NCBI RefSeq assembly: GCF_001653135.1
Contig: NZ_BDDS01000006.1
Span: 248,001-312,000 of the forward strand
Source: Pseudoalteromonas neustonica
GTDB taxonomy: Bacteria > Pseudomonadota > Gammaproteobacteria > Enterobacterales > Alteromonadaceae
DNA: 64,000 nt
Reading direction: 5' to 3'
This document shows, in pieces, positions 10,530 to 19,800 of this stretch. Position numbers and translations under genes: made by a program. Positions within the stretch are counted from its first letter, which is position 1. Every line of letters begins with the position of its first letter. Below the pieces are notes generated by a model, which saw only the letters and a list, made by a program, of their open reading frames with translations, ran no database searches and was not told the origin of the DNA.

Positions 10530-10829
10530 CCTAACTCCTTGTGCACCCAAAAATAGATAATTTAATTCTATGTAAAAGCGAGTAAATACATGGTGAAATA
10601 TGTGAAATATCCTCTTCGATAATACCCTTACTAAATCCACTCTTATGCACTACAGCTTTACTCTTTGCAATCTAAGTGCCAAACAAAAAACAAAGCTTAA
10701 CCTGCTAAATATAAAAGGGTTTTAGTATAAGTGAATTATTAAAAAACGAGGAGTGAGGCCATCAAATGTAAAATTGGCCTTTAACTCTGTACATATTGGA
10801 AGGTATTTTTATTACTAAAACAACAGGTG
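10530..10829. other. Intergenic stretch, no feature recognised
   Basis: Three hundred AT-rich bases between two minus-strand genes. The first 110 bases could encode an N-terminal extension of the VTT protein, but the strong ribosome-binding site at its internal ATG argues against that. No hairpin, repeat or small gene stands out. Confidence 0.5.
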
Positions 10830-11690
10830 TTATGTTATTTCAAAACGTCCTCGGCCACTATTTTTAGCTTTATATAACGCTTGATCTGCACGCTTCATAA
10901 CCTCTATCAACGAATCATCAGCTTGCTTTATTGAACCACCAATACTAACACTTAACTTACGAGTTGCAGCAACATCAACAGTACTTGCAAGAGTTAGCAA
11001 GCGCTGTGTGATTGCTGTGATATCTGCCATACACGTACTTGGGTAATAAATGGCAAATTCTTCGCCACCGATACGAGCAAAAATAGCATCGCCCTTAAAC
11101 TCACTCGCAAATAGAACAGCCAATTCTTTTAAAACATGATCACCGATATCATGCCCAAACTCATCGTTAATTGATTTAAAATGATCAATATCAACAATAA
11201 AAATACTGTAAGGCTTACTCTCATTGTTTTTCACATACTGGTAAAAGTAACGCCTATTAGCTACTTTAGTTAAATCATCCGTAATTAGTTCTTTAGAAAG
11301 CTGTTGATGAGCTTGCGCCAAATTCTGCATAGCTAAGAATAAGCCGTAACCTGTCACTAACATGCCAGATGTACGAAACATATCTTCAACATAAATACCA
11401 ATCCATTTAGGTTGAAAGAGTACTTCATCTAATAAATCAAAAAGCAATCCTGTAGTCCATAACCACAAACCTAAGCTTAAGAAAAAATACGTTTTTATCA
11501 CCAAGTGAGATAACTGAACCAGCCAAAATATACAAATAACAATTAATAAATTTATTGCATCAGTCGCAACACCATTAAAGTATATATCTTGCTCAAGCAC
11601 ATGATATTCTGATAAATAACCAACTATTACTACGGCAATCATCACAACAAACAACACAGTAAAAAGCTGCTTTAAGGGTTTAATATACAT
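10830..11690 (-). CDS. Membrane-anchored diguanylate cyclase (GGDEF)
   Basis: About 286 residues: five or so hydrophobic helices over the first 130 residues, a short linker helix (NLAQAHQQLSKELITDDLTK), then a complete GGDEF domain. The domain carries DDLTKVANRRYF, the metal-binding IVDIDHFKSIND, and the active-site RIGGEEF. This predicts synthesis of cyclic di-GMP at the inner membrane. The inhibitory I-site (RxxD, five residues before the GGEEF loop) reads FKGD, so product feedback through that site should be lost. An ATG at 11690 is taken as start; a GTG at 11705 is possible, and neither has a good ribosome-binding site. Confidence 0.93.
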   Translation of the reverse strand: MYIKPLKQLFTVLFVVMIAVVIVGYLSEYHVLEQDIYFNGVATDAINLLIVICIFWLVQLSHLVIKTYFFLSLGLWLWTTGLLFDLLDEVLFQPKWIGIYVEDMFRTSGMLVTGYGLFLAMQNLAQAHQQLSKELITDDLTKVANRRYFYQYVKNNESKPYSIFIVDIDHFKSINDEFGHDIGDHVLKELAVLFASEFKGDAIFARIGGEEFAIYYPSTCMADITAITQRLLTLASTVDVAATRKLSVSIGGSIKQADDSLIEVMKRADQALYKAKNSGRGRFEIT

Positions 11691-11890
11691 AAAGAGGAGT
11701 CGCACGCCATTTAAGATTAATTACAAATATGCACTATTACATTAAATAGCCATGCCAACAATAAAACATTAAAAAATCTCAATGTGCTTTATTTAACATG
11801 CAATCATAAGTTAAGTCTCAGATTTATGTCGCATTTATAAGTTTTATTTTTTACTATCTATGAATTAATAAGTATGTAAAAGCGCACCGT

Positions 11891-13123
11891 ATGTCAAACG
11901 ATCGATTTATTCCCTTCACAAAGCACGATATTGTCGATCTCTGTGCCCAAGAGCTTACCGAACAAGATACTGAGTCCTTCAAGCAATTTAGCCATTTACT
12001 CGCAAGCTTGATACATAATCAATACCATCACCAACTTGAGTCACTTAAACATAACTATGCCCCTTTTGACCCAAACAGAGACACTCGCTTACTCGGACTA
12101 ATTTCTGATGAACAAAAAGCCCTTCATCAGGCTGAATTTGCTAAAGAGTTTGCAAGCATTCTCAATGCAGCAAACTACGAAAAGATCACTTCTGACGATT
12201 TACAAGATGCCCTGCGTGAAGAGTCACTCTTTAAAGTACGTTTAGCCGTTGAGTTTGATGATTTTGCTGAAGTCGTGTTTTATCGCAGAGGTGAATCCCA
12301 AAAAACTGAGCAACTTCGCTCATGGTGGGGATTAAAAACACACACTCTACAATTTACAAATTATGAACGCGTTGCGGTGTTTATTCGCTTTAAAGGGGCT
12401 GATTACTTTACTGCAAAAAACAAAAAAACACTGGGTTATGAGCCTAATTCGACCATCATAAAATTATTTCAAAACGTCCCTAAAGCAGACCTAGAAATGT
12501 TGTTTCCAAACAGCGAAGTTAAAATGCGCCCGATTGATAAAGTGGTCATTGCCACATCAGCACTCATTGGCGGCGCGATAGTATTAGTGACGAAACTTGG
12601 CGCGTCTATTTTATTGTTAATCGCTTTATTAGCCTTTTGGGGAGGTTGGCGTAATGAAGAAGTACATATGAGCCAACAGCACTTTATTACTTTTGCTATT
12701 GGAATGGGCGTGTTTGGTAGCTTTATTTTTAAAGAATGGAGTAAATTTAAAAACCGTAAAATTCGTTTTATGAAAGCACTCACTGATAACTTGTACTTTA
12801 AAAATTTAGACAACAATGCAGGCGTATTTCATACATTGATAGACTCTGCCGAAGAAGAAGACGTTAAAGAAGCACTGCTTGCCTACACCTTCTTATTAAA
12901 GTCACCGCAAGGTTTAACCGCGCAAGCGCTTGATGAAAAGATTGAAGACTGGTTTAAAAATAGCTACCAATGTGAACTTGATTTTGAAATTACTGATGCA
13001 CTGAACAAGCTAACAAAAATGAAACTGGTTACTGTTATTGAACAGCATTACTTTAGTGTTGAGTTAAGCCAAGCGAAAGCTCAGCTCGATAGCCATTGGG
13101 ATGGTTTATTCAACTACAGCTAA
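11891..13123 (+). CDS. DUF3754 (TMEM143-like) membrane protein
   Basis: A 410-residue protein. The N-terminal cytoplasmic region starts RFIPFTKHDIVDLC, followed by FDPNRDTRL and a conserved block with EVVFYRRGE. Two hydrophobic helices lie near residues 215-245 and 260-280, and an alpha-helical C-terminal domain follows. This layout matches the DUF3754/TMEM143 family, of unknown function. It ends 15 nt from a convergent gene, so the two transcripts overlap. No operon partner is evident. Confidence 0.8.
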   Translation: MSNDRFIPFTKHDIVDLCAQELTEQDTESFKQFSHLLASLIHNQYHHQLESLKHNYAPFDPNRDTRLLGLISDEQKALHQAEFAKEFASILNAANYEKITSDDLQDALREESLFKVRLAVEFDDFAEVVFYRRGESQKTEQLRSWWGLKTHTLQFTNYERVAVFIRFKGADYFTAKNKKTLGYEPNSTIIKLFQNVPKADLEMLFPNSEVKMRPIDKVVIATSALIGGAIVLVTKLGASILLLIALLAFWGGWRNEEVHMSQQHFITFAIGMGVFGSFIFKEWSKFKNRKIRFMKALTDNLYFKNLDNNAGVFHTLIDSAEEEDVKEALLAYTFLLKSPQGLTAQALDEKIEDWFKNSYQCELDFEITDALNKLTKMKLVTVIEQHYFSVELSQAKAQLDSHWDGLFNYS

Positions 13124-13138
13124 ACTTATTTAATCGAG

Positions 13139-13471
13139 TTAAGCACAGCACTTTTTATATTTTTTACCACTTCCACACGAACATGGATCGTTACGTTGTG
13201 GTGTTTTCTCAAAAACTTGCGTAACGGGTTTGTTGAGTACGATATCCAAAGGAGCAATGTCTTCAGCTAACGTACTATCAACTTTAATATCAGCAAATAA
13301 ATCATTGGCTACCAAAATAGCATTTATTTCACGTTCGCGCTCAGGGCTTTGCACCTGTAAAACCAGCGGATTTTCTTCGCTACCAGGTTTTACATTTGGC
13401 TTAGGCTTATAAGTACCTTGGTTATTTTTACCCATAATATCGGGTTTACCGCGATAGAAAAATTTTGACAC
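13139..13471 (-). CDS. SEC-C motif zinc-binding protein (PBPRA1643 type)
   Basis: A 110-residue soluble protein, conserved as a small orphan in marine gammaproteobacteria. The C-terminus is a textbook SEC-C zinc motif, RNDPCSCGSGKKYKKCCA (about residues 93-110), the type found at the end of SecA. The N-terminal FYRGKPDIMGKNNQGTYKPK is also characteristic. It starts with GTG. The function is unknown; zinc binding is a family inference. Confidence 0.88.
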   Translation of the reverse strand: MSKFFYRGKPDIMGKNNQGTYKPKPNVKPGSEENPLVLQVQSPEREREINAILVANDLFADIKVDSTLAEDIAPLDIVLNKPVTQVFEKTPQRNDPCSCGSGKKYKKCCA

Positions 13472-13597
13472 CGGCGTTCCTAACTGTCGTTTTAAAGCAA
13501 CTCACCGCGAGTCGCCAAAGGCTGCGCAGTCTAACAGAATTTAAGGCTGTTAGCGCGCATCTTTAACATTGACCATAGCGTATAACACGCGATATCT

Positions 13598-14461
13598 TTA
13601 CTCTTCGTCAGGTGCTTGTGCAGCCTTTATCCGTTCTTGGTTTTCTTGCATTTGCTCAAATGCAGCTTTGATCTCATCAAGAACCGAATCAACATCAGCA
13701 GCAGCATGATCATCGACTAAATTACCGTAAAGAACCGTTTCAGCGGTTAACTCACCCGCTTGATACAATGCCCACATTTCTTCACCAAAACGTGTGTCGA
13801 GTATTTCTGGTGCGTACTGCCCATAATACAAGCGCATATTACGTACATCGCGTAAAAACATTTCTTGCGCATTGTTATTTGCCGCCGCATTCACCGCTTG
13901 CGGTAAATCTATAACTACGGGGCCATAACTATCAACTAACACATTAAATTCAGACAAATCACCATGCACAATACCTGCACACAGCATTAAACGAATGTAA
14001 TGCACCATAGTAGCGTGATCTTCAATTGCTTGCTCAGCAGTTAAACTTACATCATTTAAGCGCGGCGCAACATCACCATCATTATCGGTGACTAAATCCA
14101 TGATCAGTACACCATCATAACAACCATGCGGCTGTGGAACTTTTACACCAACCCGTGAGAGTGTAAATAGCGCATCCACTTCAGCATTTTGCCACACATT
14201 TTCTTGTTCTTTACGGCCAAATTTAGAGCCTTTTTCCATCGCACGGCCACGACGGCTGTTACGTACTTTGCGTCCTTCTTGGTATTTTACTGCTTGTTTA
14301 AAACTGCGGTGTTGTACATCTTTGTATACTTTCGCACAGCGAATATGTTCACCGCAGCGAACTACATACACTGAGGCTTCTTTACCACTCATTAATTGGC
14401 TGATGACTTCATCAACTATACCGTCCTCTATTAACGGTAAAATCTGTTTTGGCGTTTTCAT
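13598..14461 (-). CDS. RIO1-like protein kinase (PA4780 type)
   Basis: A 287-residue atypical kinase. The ATP-binding loop is SGKEASVYVVRC (about residues 24-35) with the following catalytic Lys in CAKVYKD. The catalytic loop is GIVHGDLSEFNVLV (about 163-176) and the metal-binding Asp lies in VVIDLPQAVN. All core RIO residues are present, so it should be active. Bacterial RIO kinases are uncharacterised; a ribosome or translation role is extrapolated from archaea and eukaryotes. The gene looks monocistronic. Confidence 0.93.
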   Translation of the reverse strand: MKTPKQILPLIEDGIVDEVISQLMSGKEASVYVVRCGEHIRCAKVYKDVQHRSFKQAVKYQEGRKVRNSRRGRAMEKGSKFGRKEQENVWQNAEVDALFTLSRVGVKVPQPHGCYDGVLIMDLVTDNDGDVAPRLNDVSLTAEQAIEDHATMVHYIRLMLCAGIVHGDLSEFNVLVDSYGPVVIDLPQAVNAAANNNAQEMFLRDVRNMRLYYGQYAPEILDTRFGEEMWALYQAGELTAETVLYGNLVDDHAAADVDSVLDEIKAAFEQMQENQERIKAAQAPDEE

Positions 14462-14674
14462 AGCACACTTATACCGTACTTAGTCATACCTTTTAATCTA
14501 CTCACATCTATATTTTATTTTCAGACCCTTACGTTAAAGCAAAAGTAACTGAAAACCAATGCTAATAATCGCAACTTTATGCTTTATTGCAGATCTATAA
14601 GCGTAAAAAACTTGACTAAACCTGCCAAATCCACAAACTACGAGATAAATAGCTTTAAATTACACTTATTAAAT

Positions 14675-14893
14675 ATGAAATCAGAAATTCGCTATCGTTT
14701 CCAGTCAGGTCAAGTAGCTAACCGTTTTTTAAATGAATTAAAACACTGGCCTATTGCAGATGTAAAAACCACACTTTTAAATGGTGGTTTTGATGTTAAG
14801 GTTAGCTATTACTTTGACAGTGCAGAATTTGACTACACATGCGCAGAGCTCGATGATTTAGCAGCCAGGCATGAAGGCAAAGAAGTTACCTAA
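14675..14893 (+). CDS. Small hypothetical protein, 72 residues
   Basis: The coding-like part starts at the ATG at 14675 (MKSEIRYRFQSGQVANRFLN). The product is a short soluble alpha/beta protein ending DDLAARHEGKEVT. An open frame extends about 96 nt upstream, but its composition is not protein-like. No clear ribosome-binding site is seen for either start. The conserved-looking pattern with aromatic and acidic residues suggests a genuine small orphan rather than noise. Family not recognised. Confidence 0.55.
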   Translation: MKSEIRYRFQSGQVANRFLNELKHWPIADVKTTLLNGGFDVKVSYYFDSAEFDYTCAELDDLAARHEGKEVT

Positions 14894-14932
14894 AAGAGTA
14901 TATAAAAATTCATTACTTGTGGTTAAAATACG

Positions 14933-14960
14933 AATAAAGAATAAAGAATAAAGAATAAAG
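14933..14960. repeat. Four perfect tandem copies of AATAAAG
   Basis: A heptamer microsatellite lies about 80 nt upstream of the periplasmic binding protein gene, in the region where its promoter should be. A copy-number change would alter spacing between promoter elements, so phase-variable expression is possible but untested. Confidence 0.85.
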
Positions 14961-15037
14961 TATTTTAATAATTTCTATACCTTTAGGCTAACTTTCACTA
15001 AACTGCACTCTGCTTGTTTAAAAAGAGAGCATTTATA

Positions 15038-15829
15038 TTGCGCAACCTGCTACTAACCTTCATTTTACTACTGTACAGCCCATTTGGTTTAGCAACATCG
15101 TTAACATTCGTAGCTGAAGACTTACCTCCTTATCACTTCAAAAATAGTGAAGGTGAAGTGGTTGGTGCTTTAGTGGATATTTCAAAAGCCGTTTTAAAAA
15201 AAGCAAAATTAACGGGTAAATTTGAAATAATGCCAATGGCACGCGCTTTTCATGAATTTGAAACACACCCAAATATCATCATGATGTCGTTATTAAAAAA
15301 TCCAACTCGTGAAAGTCAGTTTCAATGGCTCGGTCAAGTCTATTTTGCAGATGCATATTTAGTAAGCCTAAAGGATTTTAAATACTCGACCCCCTCACTT
15401 CAAGCCGCAAGAGCTTACAGGGTCAGTACGATTAGGGGTTACTCAAGCGAGCATTATCTTAGAAGTGCTGGTTTTGATGAGAGTAATAACTTAGTACTCG
15501 TAAGTAATTACTCTCAATTGTGGAATATGCTTTATAAAGGCCGAGTTGATTTTGTTTTAACTAACACACTCACATTACAAAATGAATTAAAACTTATTGG
15601 TTTAGACCCTAACCAAGTAAAAAAGCATGTTCATTTAACTGATTACCCTTCCACACTCTACTTTGCTGCAAACAAAAATCTAGATGAGCAAACGGCATCA
15701 GCAATTAAGCTAACGATTGAACAAGTAAAAGAGAGTGGCCAATATCAAGCAATTTTAAAAAAATGGCAGTTACCTGAACCTGAAAAACAAATAGCAACCG
15801 AACAACCATATTTAAACATCGTAAAATAA
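15038..15829 (+). CDS. Family 3 periplasmic solute-binding protein
   Basis: About 263 residues: a signal peptide (RNLLLTFILLLYSPFGLA), then a two-lobed SBP_bac_3 fold. The fold begins TFVAEDLPPYHFKNSEGEVV and includes GALVDISKAVLKKA and a C-terminal helix pair ending QYQAILKKWQLPEP. Two TTG starts compete; the one at 15038 has AAGAGAG at good spacing, while the one at 15014 would add eight residues. No ABC transporter genes adjoin it, so it may be an orphan sensor or scavenger for amino-acid-like ligands. The AATAAAG microsatellite lies just upstream. Confidence 0.88.
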   Translation: MRNLLLTFILLLYSPFGLATSLTFVAEDLPPYHFKNSEGEVVGALVDISKAVLKKAKLTGKFEIMPMARAFHEFETHPNIIMMSLLKNPTRESQFQWLGQVYFADAYLVSLKDFKYSTPSLQAARAYRVSTIRGYSSEHYLRSAGFDESNNLVLVSNYSQLWNMLYKGRVDFVLTNTLTLQNELKLIGLDPNQVKKHVHLTDYPSTLYFAANKNLDEQTASAIKLTIEQVKESGQYQAILKKWQLPEPEKQIATEQPYLNIVK

Positions 15830-15901
15830 AATGAATGATCCTAACAATAAAATGCTTTACTGTTTAAAACTACAAGTAAGCCCTATTTTTAACACTGCGC
15901 T

Positions 15902-16270
15902 ATGACCAAATTTTTCATCCTAAAATACATTGCTTTTTTTATGGGCTCTATTGCGTGTTACAACTTACATACACAATTTATGGTACCTGTGGTTATTGCA
16001 TCTTGCCTTACAGGGCTTATTGGTAGCTTTATTCCTTTTCCAAAAAGCTCTGGTAATCACCCATATGCGGCTATTTATGCTGGGAGCTTTGCAGGTATGT
16101 GTTCACAGGGTTTAATAAGTAGCTACTGGGAGCTTGCCATTATTTCATTGATTGGCGCAATTTTGTATGTATTAACAACAAAGCTATTTACAGGCTTTGG
16201 TGGTAGATTGGGAAGTATTGCATTTGTCAGTGTAGCTCTATTTGTATTAGCTAAGGGGATTGTTTTATGA
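15902..16270 (+). CDS. Small multi-pass membrane protein, first of a related pair
   Basis: A 122-residue protein, almost entirely hydrophobic, with four predicted membrane segments. It contains YAAIYAGSFAGM (residues 55-66) and FGGRLGSIAFVSV (99-111). The next gene overlaps its stop by 4 nt (ATGA) and encodes a protein of the same size with matching motifs at matching positions. The two look like diverged duplicates that may form a heteromeric membrane complex. I do not recognise a named family. The preceding gene ends 72 nt upstream, so linkage to the binding protein is possible. Confidence 0.78.
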   Translation: MTKFFILKYIAFFMGSIACYNLHTQFMVPVVIASCLTGLIGSFIPFPKSSGNHPYAAIYAGSFAGMCSQGLISSYWELAIISLIGAILYVLTTKLFTGFGGRLGSIAFVSVALFVLAKGIVL

Positions 16271-16641
16271 GCCTTATATCTGCACTACTTGCGTTACTTG
16301 GCGCATTCTTAACTTTTTACCTAGCACAACACAATCGTCTTGATGCTATTCGTGCATCAGCAATCTTATCAATTATCGCTTATCTGCTATTGAGCTTGAG
16401 TGACGTTGATGCACAGCTTTACAGTGCAATTTTTTTTGGCGGTACCTTCATCGGCATGAGTGCGCCTAAACGCTTTGGTATTTACACTTTATTTTCAGCC
16501 AGTTTGATTTTTTCAGTACTGTTTGAACATTTAATACCGAGATTTAATAACTTTGGGGGGGCATTGGGTGTCAGCGCATTTTTATCAGTATGCATTTGCC
16601 AAACGGCTATTGTACTAGGAGCTCCGCGCAGTAAAAAATAG
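16267..16641 (+). CDS. Small multi-pass membrane protein, second of a related pair
   Basis: A 124-residue protein with four hydrophobic segments, translationally coupled to the preceding gene. It carries YSAIFFGGTFIGM (52-64) and FGGALGVSAFLSV (96-108), both aligning with the partner's motifs. This supports descent from a duplication. The C-terminus ends in a short basic tail (PRSKK). Function unknown; a paired small transporter or channel is one reading. Confidence 0.78.
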   Translation: MSLISALLALLGAFLTFYLAQHNRLDAIRASAILSIIAYLLLSLSDVDAQLYSAIFFGGTFIGMSAPKRFGIYTLFSASLIFSVLFEHLIPRFNNFGGALGVSAFLSVCICQTAIVLGAPRSKK

Positions 16642-16802
16642 TGATGCCAATTGCATTGAATTAGCGCTCCGTTACAGCGATAAGGGAGTAGCTCAATAAC
16701 AAGGCAGCGTTTATGGCTATCATGTATAAGTAATTTTTAATGCCGCGAATGAGTTATTTAATTAGCAATAATGCTCATCCATTCAGTTTAACTCACAAAA
16801 AA

Positions 16803-16824
16803 AGCAAGCTTAATGAAGCTTGCT
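16803..16824 (-). terminator. Terminator of the CLCA-like gene
   Basis: AGCAAGCTT / AAGCTTGCT form a 9-bp perfect stem with a 4-nt loop. On the minus strand the stem is followed by a run of T (AAAAAA at 16797-16802 on the plus strand). It lies 20 nt beyond the stop codon of the 1220-residue gene. Confidence 0.85.
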
Positions 16825-16843
16825 TCTGTTATTTTAAATTATA

Positions 16844-19800
16844 TTATTTTTTACGTCGTCTAAGCGCCGCAAATGGCATTAATAACAATGTAAACCAATA
16901 TAAACTACCACTCGATTTACGCGAAGTTGGCTCTGTATTATCTACCGGCACAGCAGGTTTAGTACCTTCGCCTGTAATAGTCATCACAACGTTTGTTGTT
17001 ACTTGCTGTTCACCATCAGAAACCGTGTATGTAAATGTTTCTGTCGTAGATTCTCCACTGTATAAGCTGTCAAATTTACCTGCAGGATCATATGTTAGCG
17101 TACCATTACCATTATCTGTAACTGCACCTTTGATATTATCAGCATTAAACGATGAAACAGTTAATACATCACCATCCTCATCAGTATCATTCGCTAAAAC
17201 ATCAACCTGTACAGTTTCAGACTTAGTTGTTGTTGCTGTATCTTCGACACTTACTGGCAATGTATTTACACCTACAATCGTTATAGTCACTTGCGCTGAG
17301 CTTTGCGCGCCCAATTCATCGGCAATCGTATAAGTGAAGCTCTCTGTTGCTGTTTCACCTTTTTTAAGGTTATCAAATTGCCCATTTGGAGAGTAATTCC
17401 AAGTATCGTCATTATTATCTGTTAACTGCCCATTAAGTGCTGCGTCGTAACTTAATAACGTAATTGTATGACCATCTATATCGCTATCATTACTCAAGGC
17501 AGAAATAGTAACTGATGCATTTTCTTTCACTTCAACCGTATCAACAGCGGCCTCAGGTGAACTGTTGATATTAACAGCTACGGTAACAGTACCTTCAACA
17601 AATGCACCGTTATTATCTGTGGCTATATATTTAAACGTATCGGTTACTATGGTCCCTTGTGTTTCGTCAGCAAATGCTACCGATGCATCATAGATGACTT
17701 TATCTCCTGAAAGGGTAACCGTTGCAAGTGTATTAGTGGTATTAATGCTGTCAATCGTTAACGTATCACCGTCAATGTCGGTATCATTATTTAAAGGCGA
17801 TAACATTTTTGTTTGACCTGACCAGACGCTAACATTATCTGCATTGATCGCTGGTGCATTATTAGGCGCAACGTCGGTATTTAATGCCTCACCAGCACTA
17901 ATTTGATACCCACCCGCTACAGCACTTACATCTTCATGTTTAACCGCAGCATAAATATTTGACTCTAGATCAGCTTTATCTATTGTATAATATAGATACC
18001 CTGTTTTAGATGGATTAGTATCCAGAGTAATGCTTTCTTTTATTGCTGTTGTACCATCTGATTTATATAAATTTAGGCTCGGCTTCATACCTAAACTTAA
18101 ATCAGCTACACGAACGACTAAATCCTTACTAGTATCAACACCACTAATATCATAAAAGTCTATATCACCTGCATTATCAACAACACCTGTAACACCTGCA
18201 TTCGTTGTAGCTAAATCATCACTACCTGTATAGGTATCGTTACCATCACTATCACGTGGTACATCGGTAATAACTAAAGATGTTTTAGTGATACGTACAA
18301 AATTTTCAGTAATCGCTGGTAACGCTTCAATTGTAGGAACTGATCCATCTAAAGTCGCCGTTAATAAACCCGTAGTCGTATACATAGCAGCGCTATCATT
18401 ATTATTTACGTGAACTTCTACTTGGTAAATCCCGTTACTTTTATAAGGAGCAATAACAGAGTAGATACCATCACCTGCCACCGCATCTCCCTCAAGGCCA
18501 TTATCAAACATATCCAACGTCGTGGTAAGGTCCGACGGTGATGTAATAGTCGCAACTACATTAGCCCCAGTGATCAACTTATCCTTCGTAATCGCAGTGG
18601 TGATAATCATCGGTTCAGGGTAAGTTACTGCATTACCTGTAAAGCCTTCTACGCTGACCGTATAACTACCTGAAAGACTTGGCTCCGCACTAATATTAAC
18701 AGCAGTTTTTAACTCACTATTTACGCTCACATTACTGATCTGCAGCTGCCACTGCCCAAGACCATGTGCCGCAATATCAGCTTGAGTAATGTTTGTATTG
18801 CAAGACTGTGTGCCCGCGGCTTCAACACACTCAAAAACAACTCCGGTGACTTCAACACCAGTAGCATCTAATAATTTAAGCTCAACATCCGTTGCCGCTA
18901 AATTATGATTCACAAAAACATTAATATTATCTAAACCTGAATCAACTTCTATTGCTTGCGTGGCACTTTCAGCACTATTTATTGTGAGCAATGATGACGC
19001 TAAATTTTGGTTATCCGTTGCGATTGCATTTGCTTGTAAAAATGCATCCACAATTTGTGCAAGTGATGTAGGAGATGAAAAATATTTTCCCCCGGTTTCA
19101 TTTGCTAACGTTAATAAAGGGCCTGTTGGTGATGCAAAGCCATAACCAAAGCTAAAAATAGGAATATTTGAATTTTGATAATTTGCAATAACCTCACTTT
19201 GCGACCTTGTTGAGCTATTATCATCGCCATCAGCTAATACAAATACCACTCCTGGCGCACCGCTCCCCTCATTTTGTTGATAGGTAACTAAATTATCTAG
19301 CGCTAACTGTGACCCATCGTATAAAGCCGTTGAGCCTGAAGAACGAATAGCATCAATTGAGGCCTTCAGACTTACTTTTACACCTGTATCAGGGTTTTCG
19401 ATTTTTTGTATTGGAAAGTCCTGTACAACACTGCGGTTGCTAGAAAAACTCACTAACCCCAAGGAAGTACTGCCTTCAGCTGTCGCATCCACTAATATTT
19501 TGGCGGCTTGTTTTGCGTTATCAATTGCTGAGCCAGACATGCTGCCTGAGCGATCTATAACAACTTGCATATCAATATCACCTTCAACCCAAACAACTTC
19601 AAGTTGATCGCGACATGATGTCTGGGCCGTTGGTAGCTCAATTTTTACTGGTGTAGTACTATCAGGTGCATTATCTGCCAATGTGACAAAACGTGTACGA
19701 TTAGGCTGCGCTGTTTTACGCCCTAACTTAGGGTCATCTTTAGCATCTTGCAGTAATACCTCCCAAGCACTTTTACCGTAAACCCGCCCTTGTGCTGTAC

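Noticed and set aside
16740..17333. 197-codon open frame on the plus strand
   Set aside because: It lies almost wholly antisense to the C-terminal repeats of the CLCA-like gene; its Ser/Thr/Val-rich composition is the shadow of those repeats.
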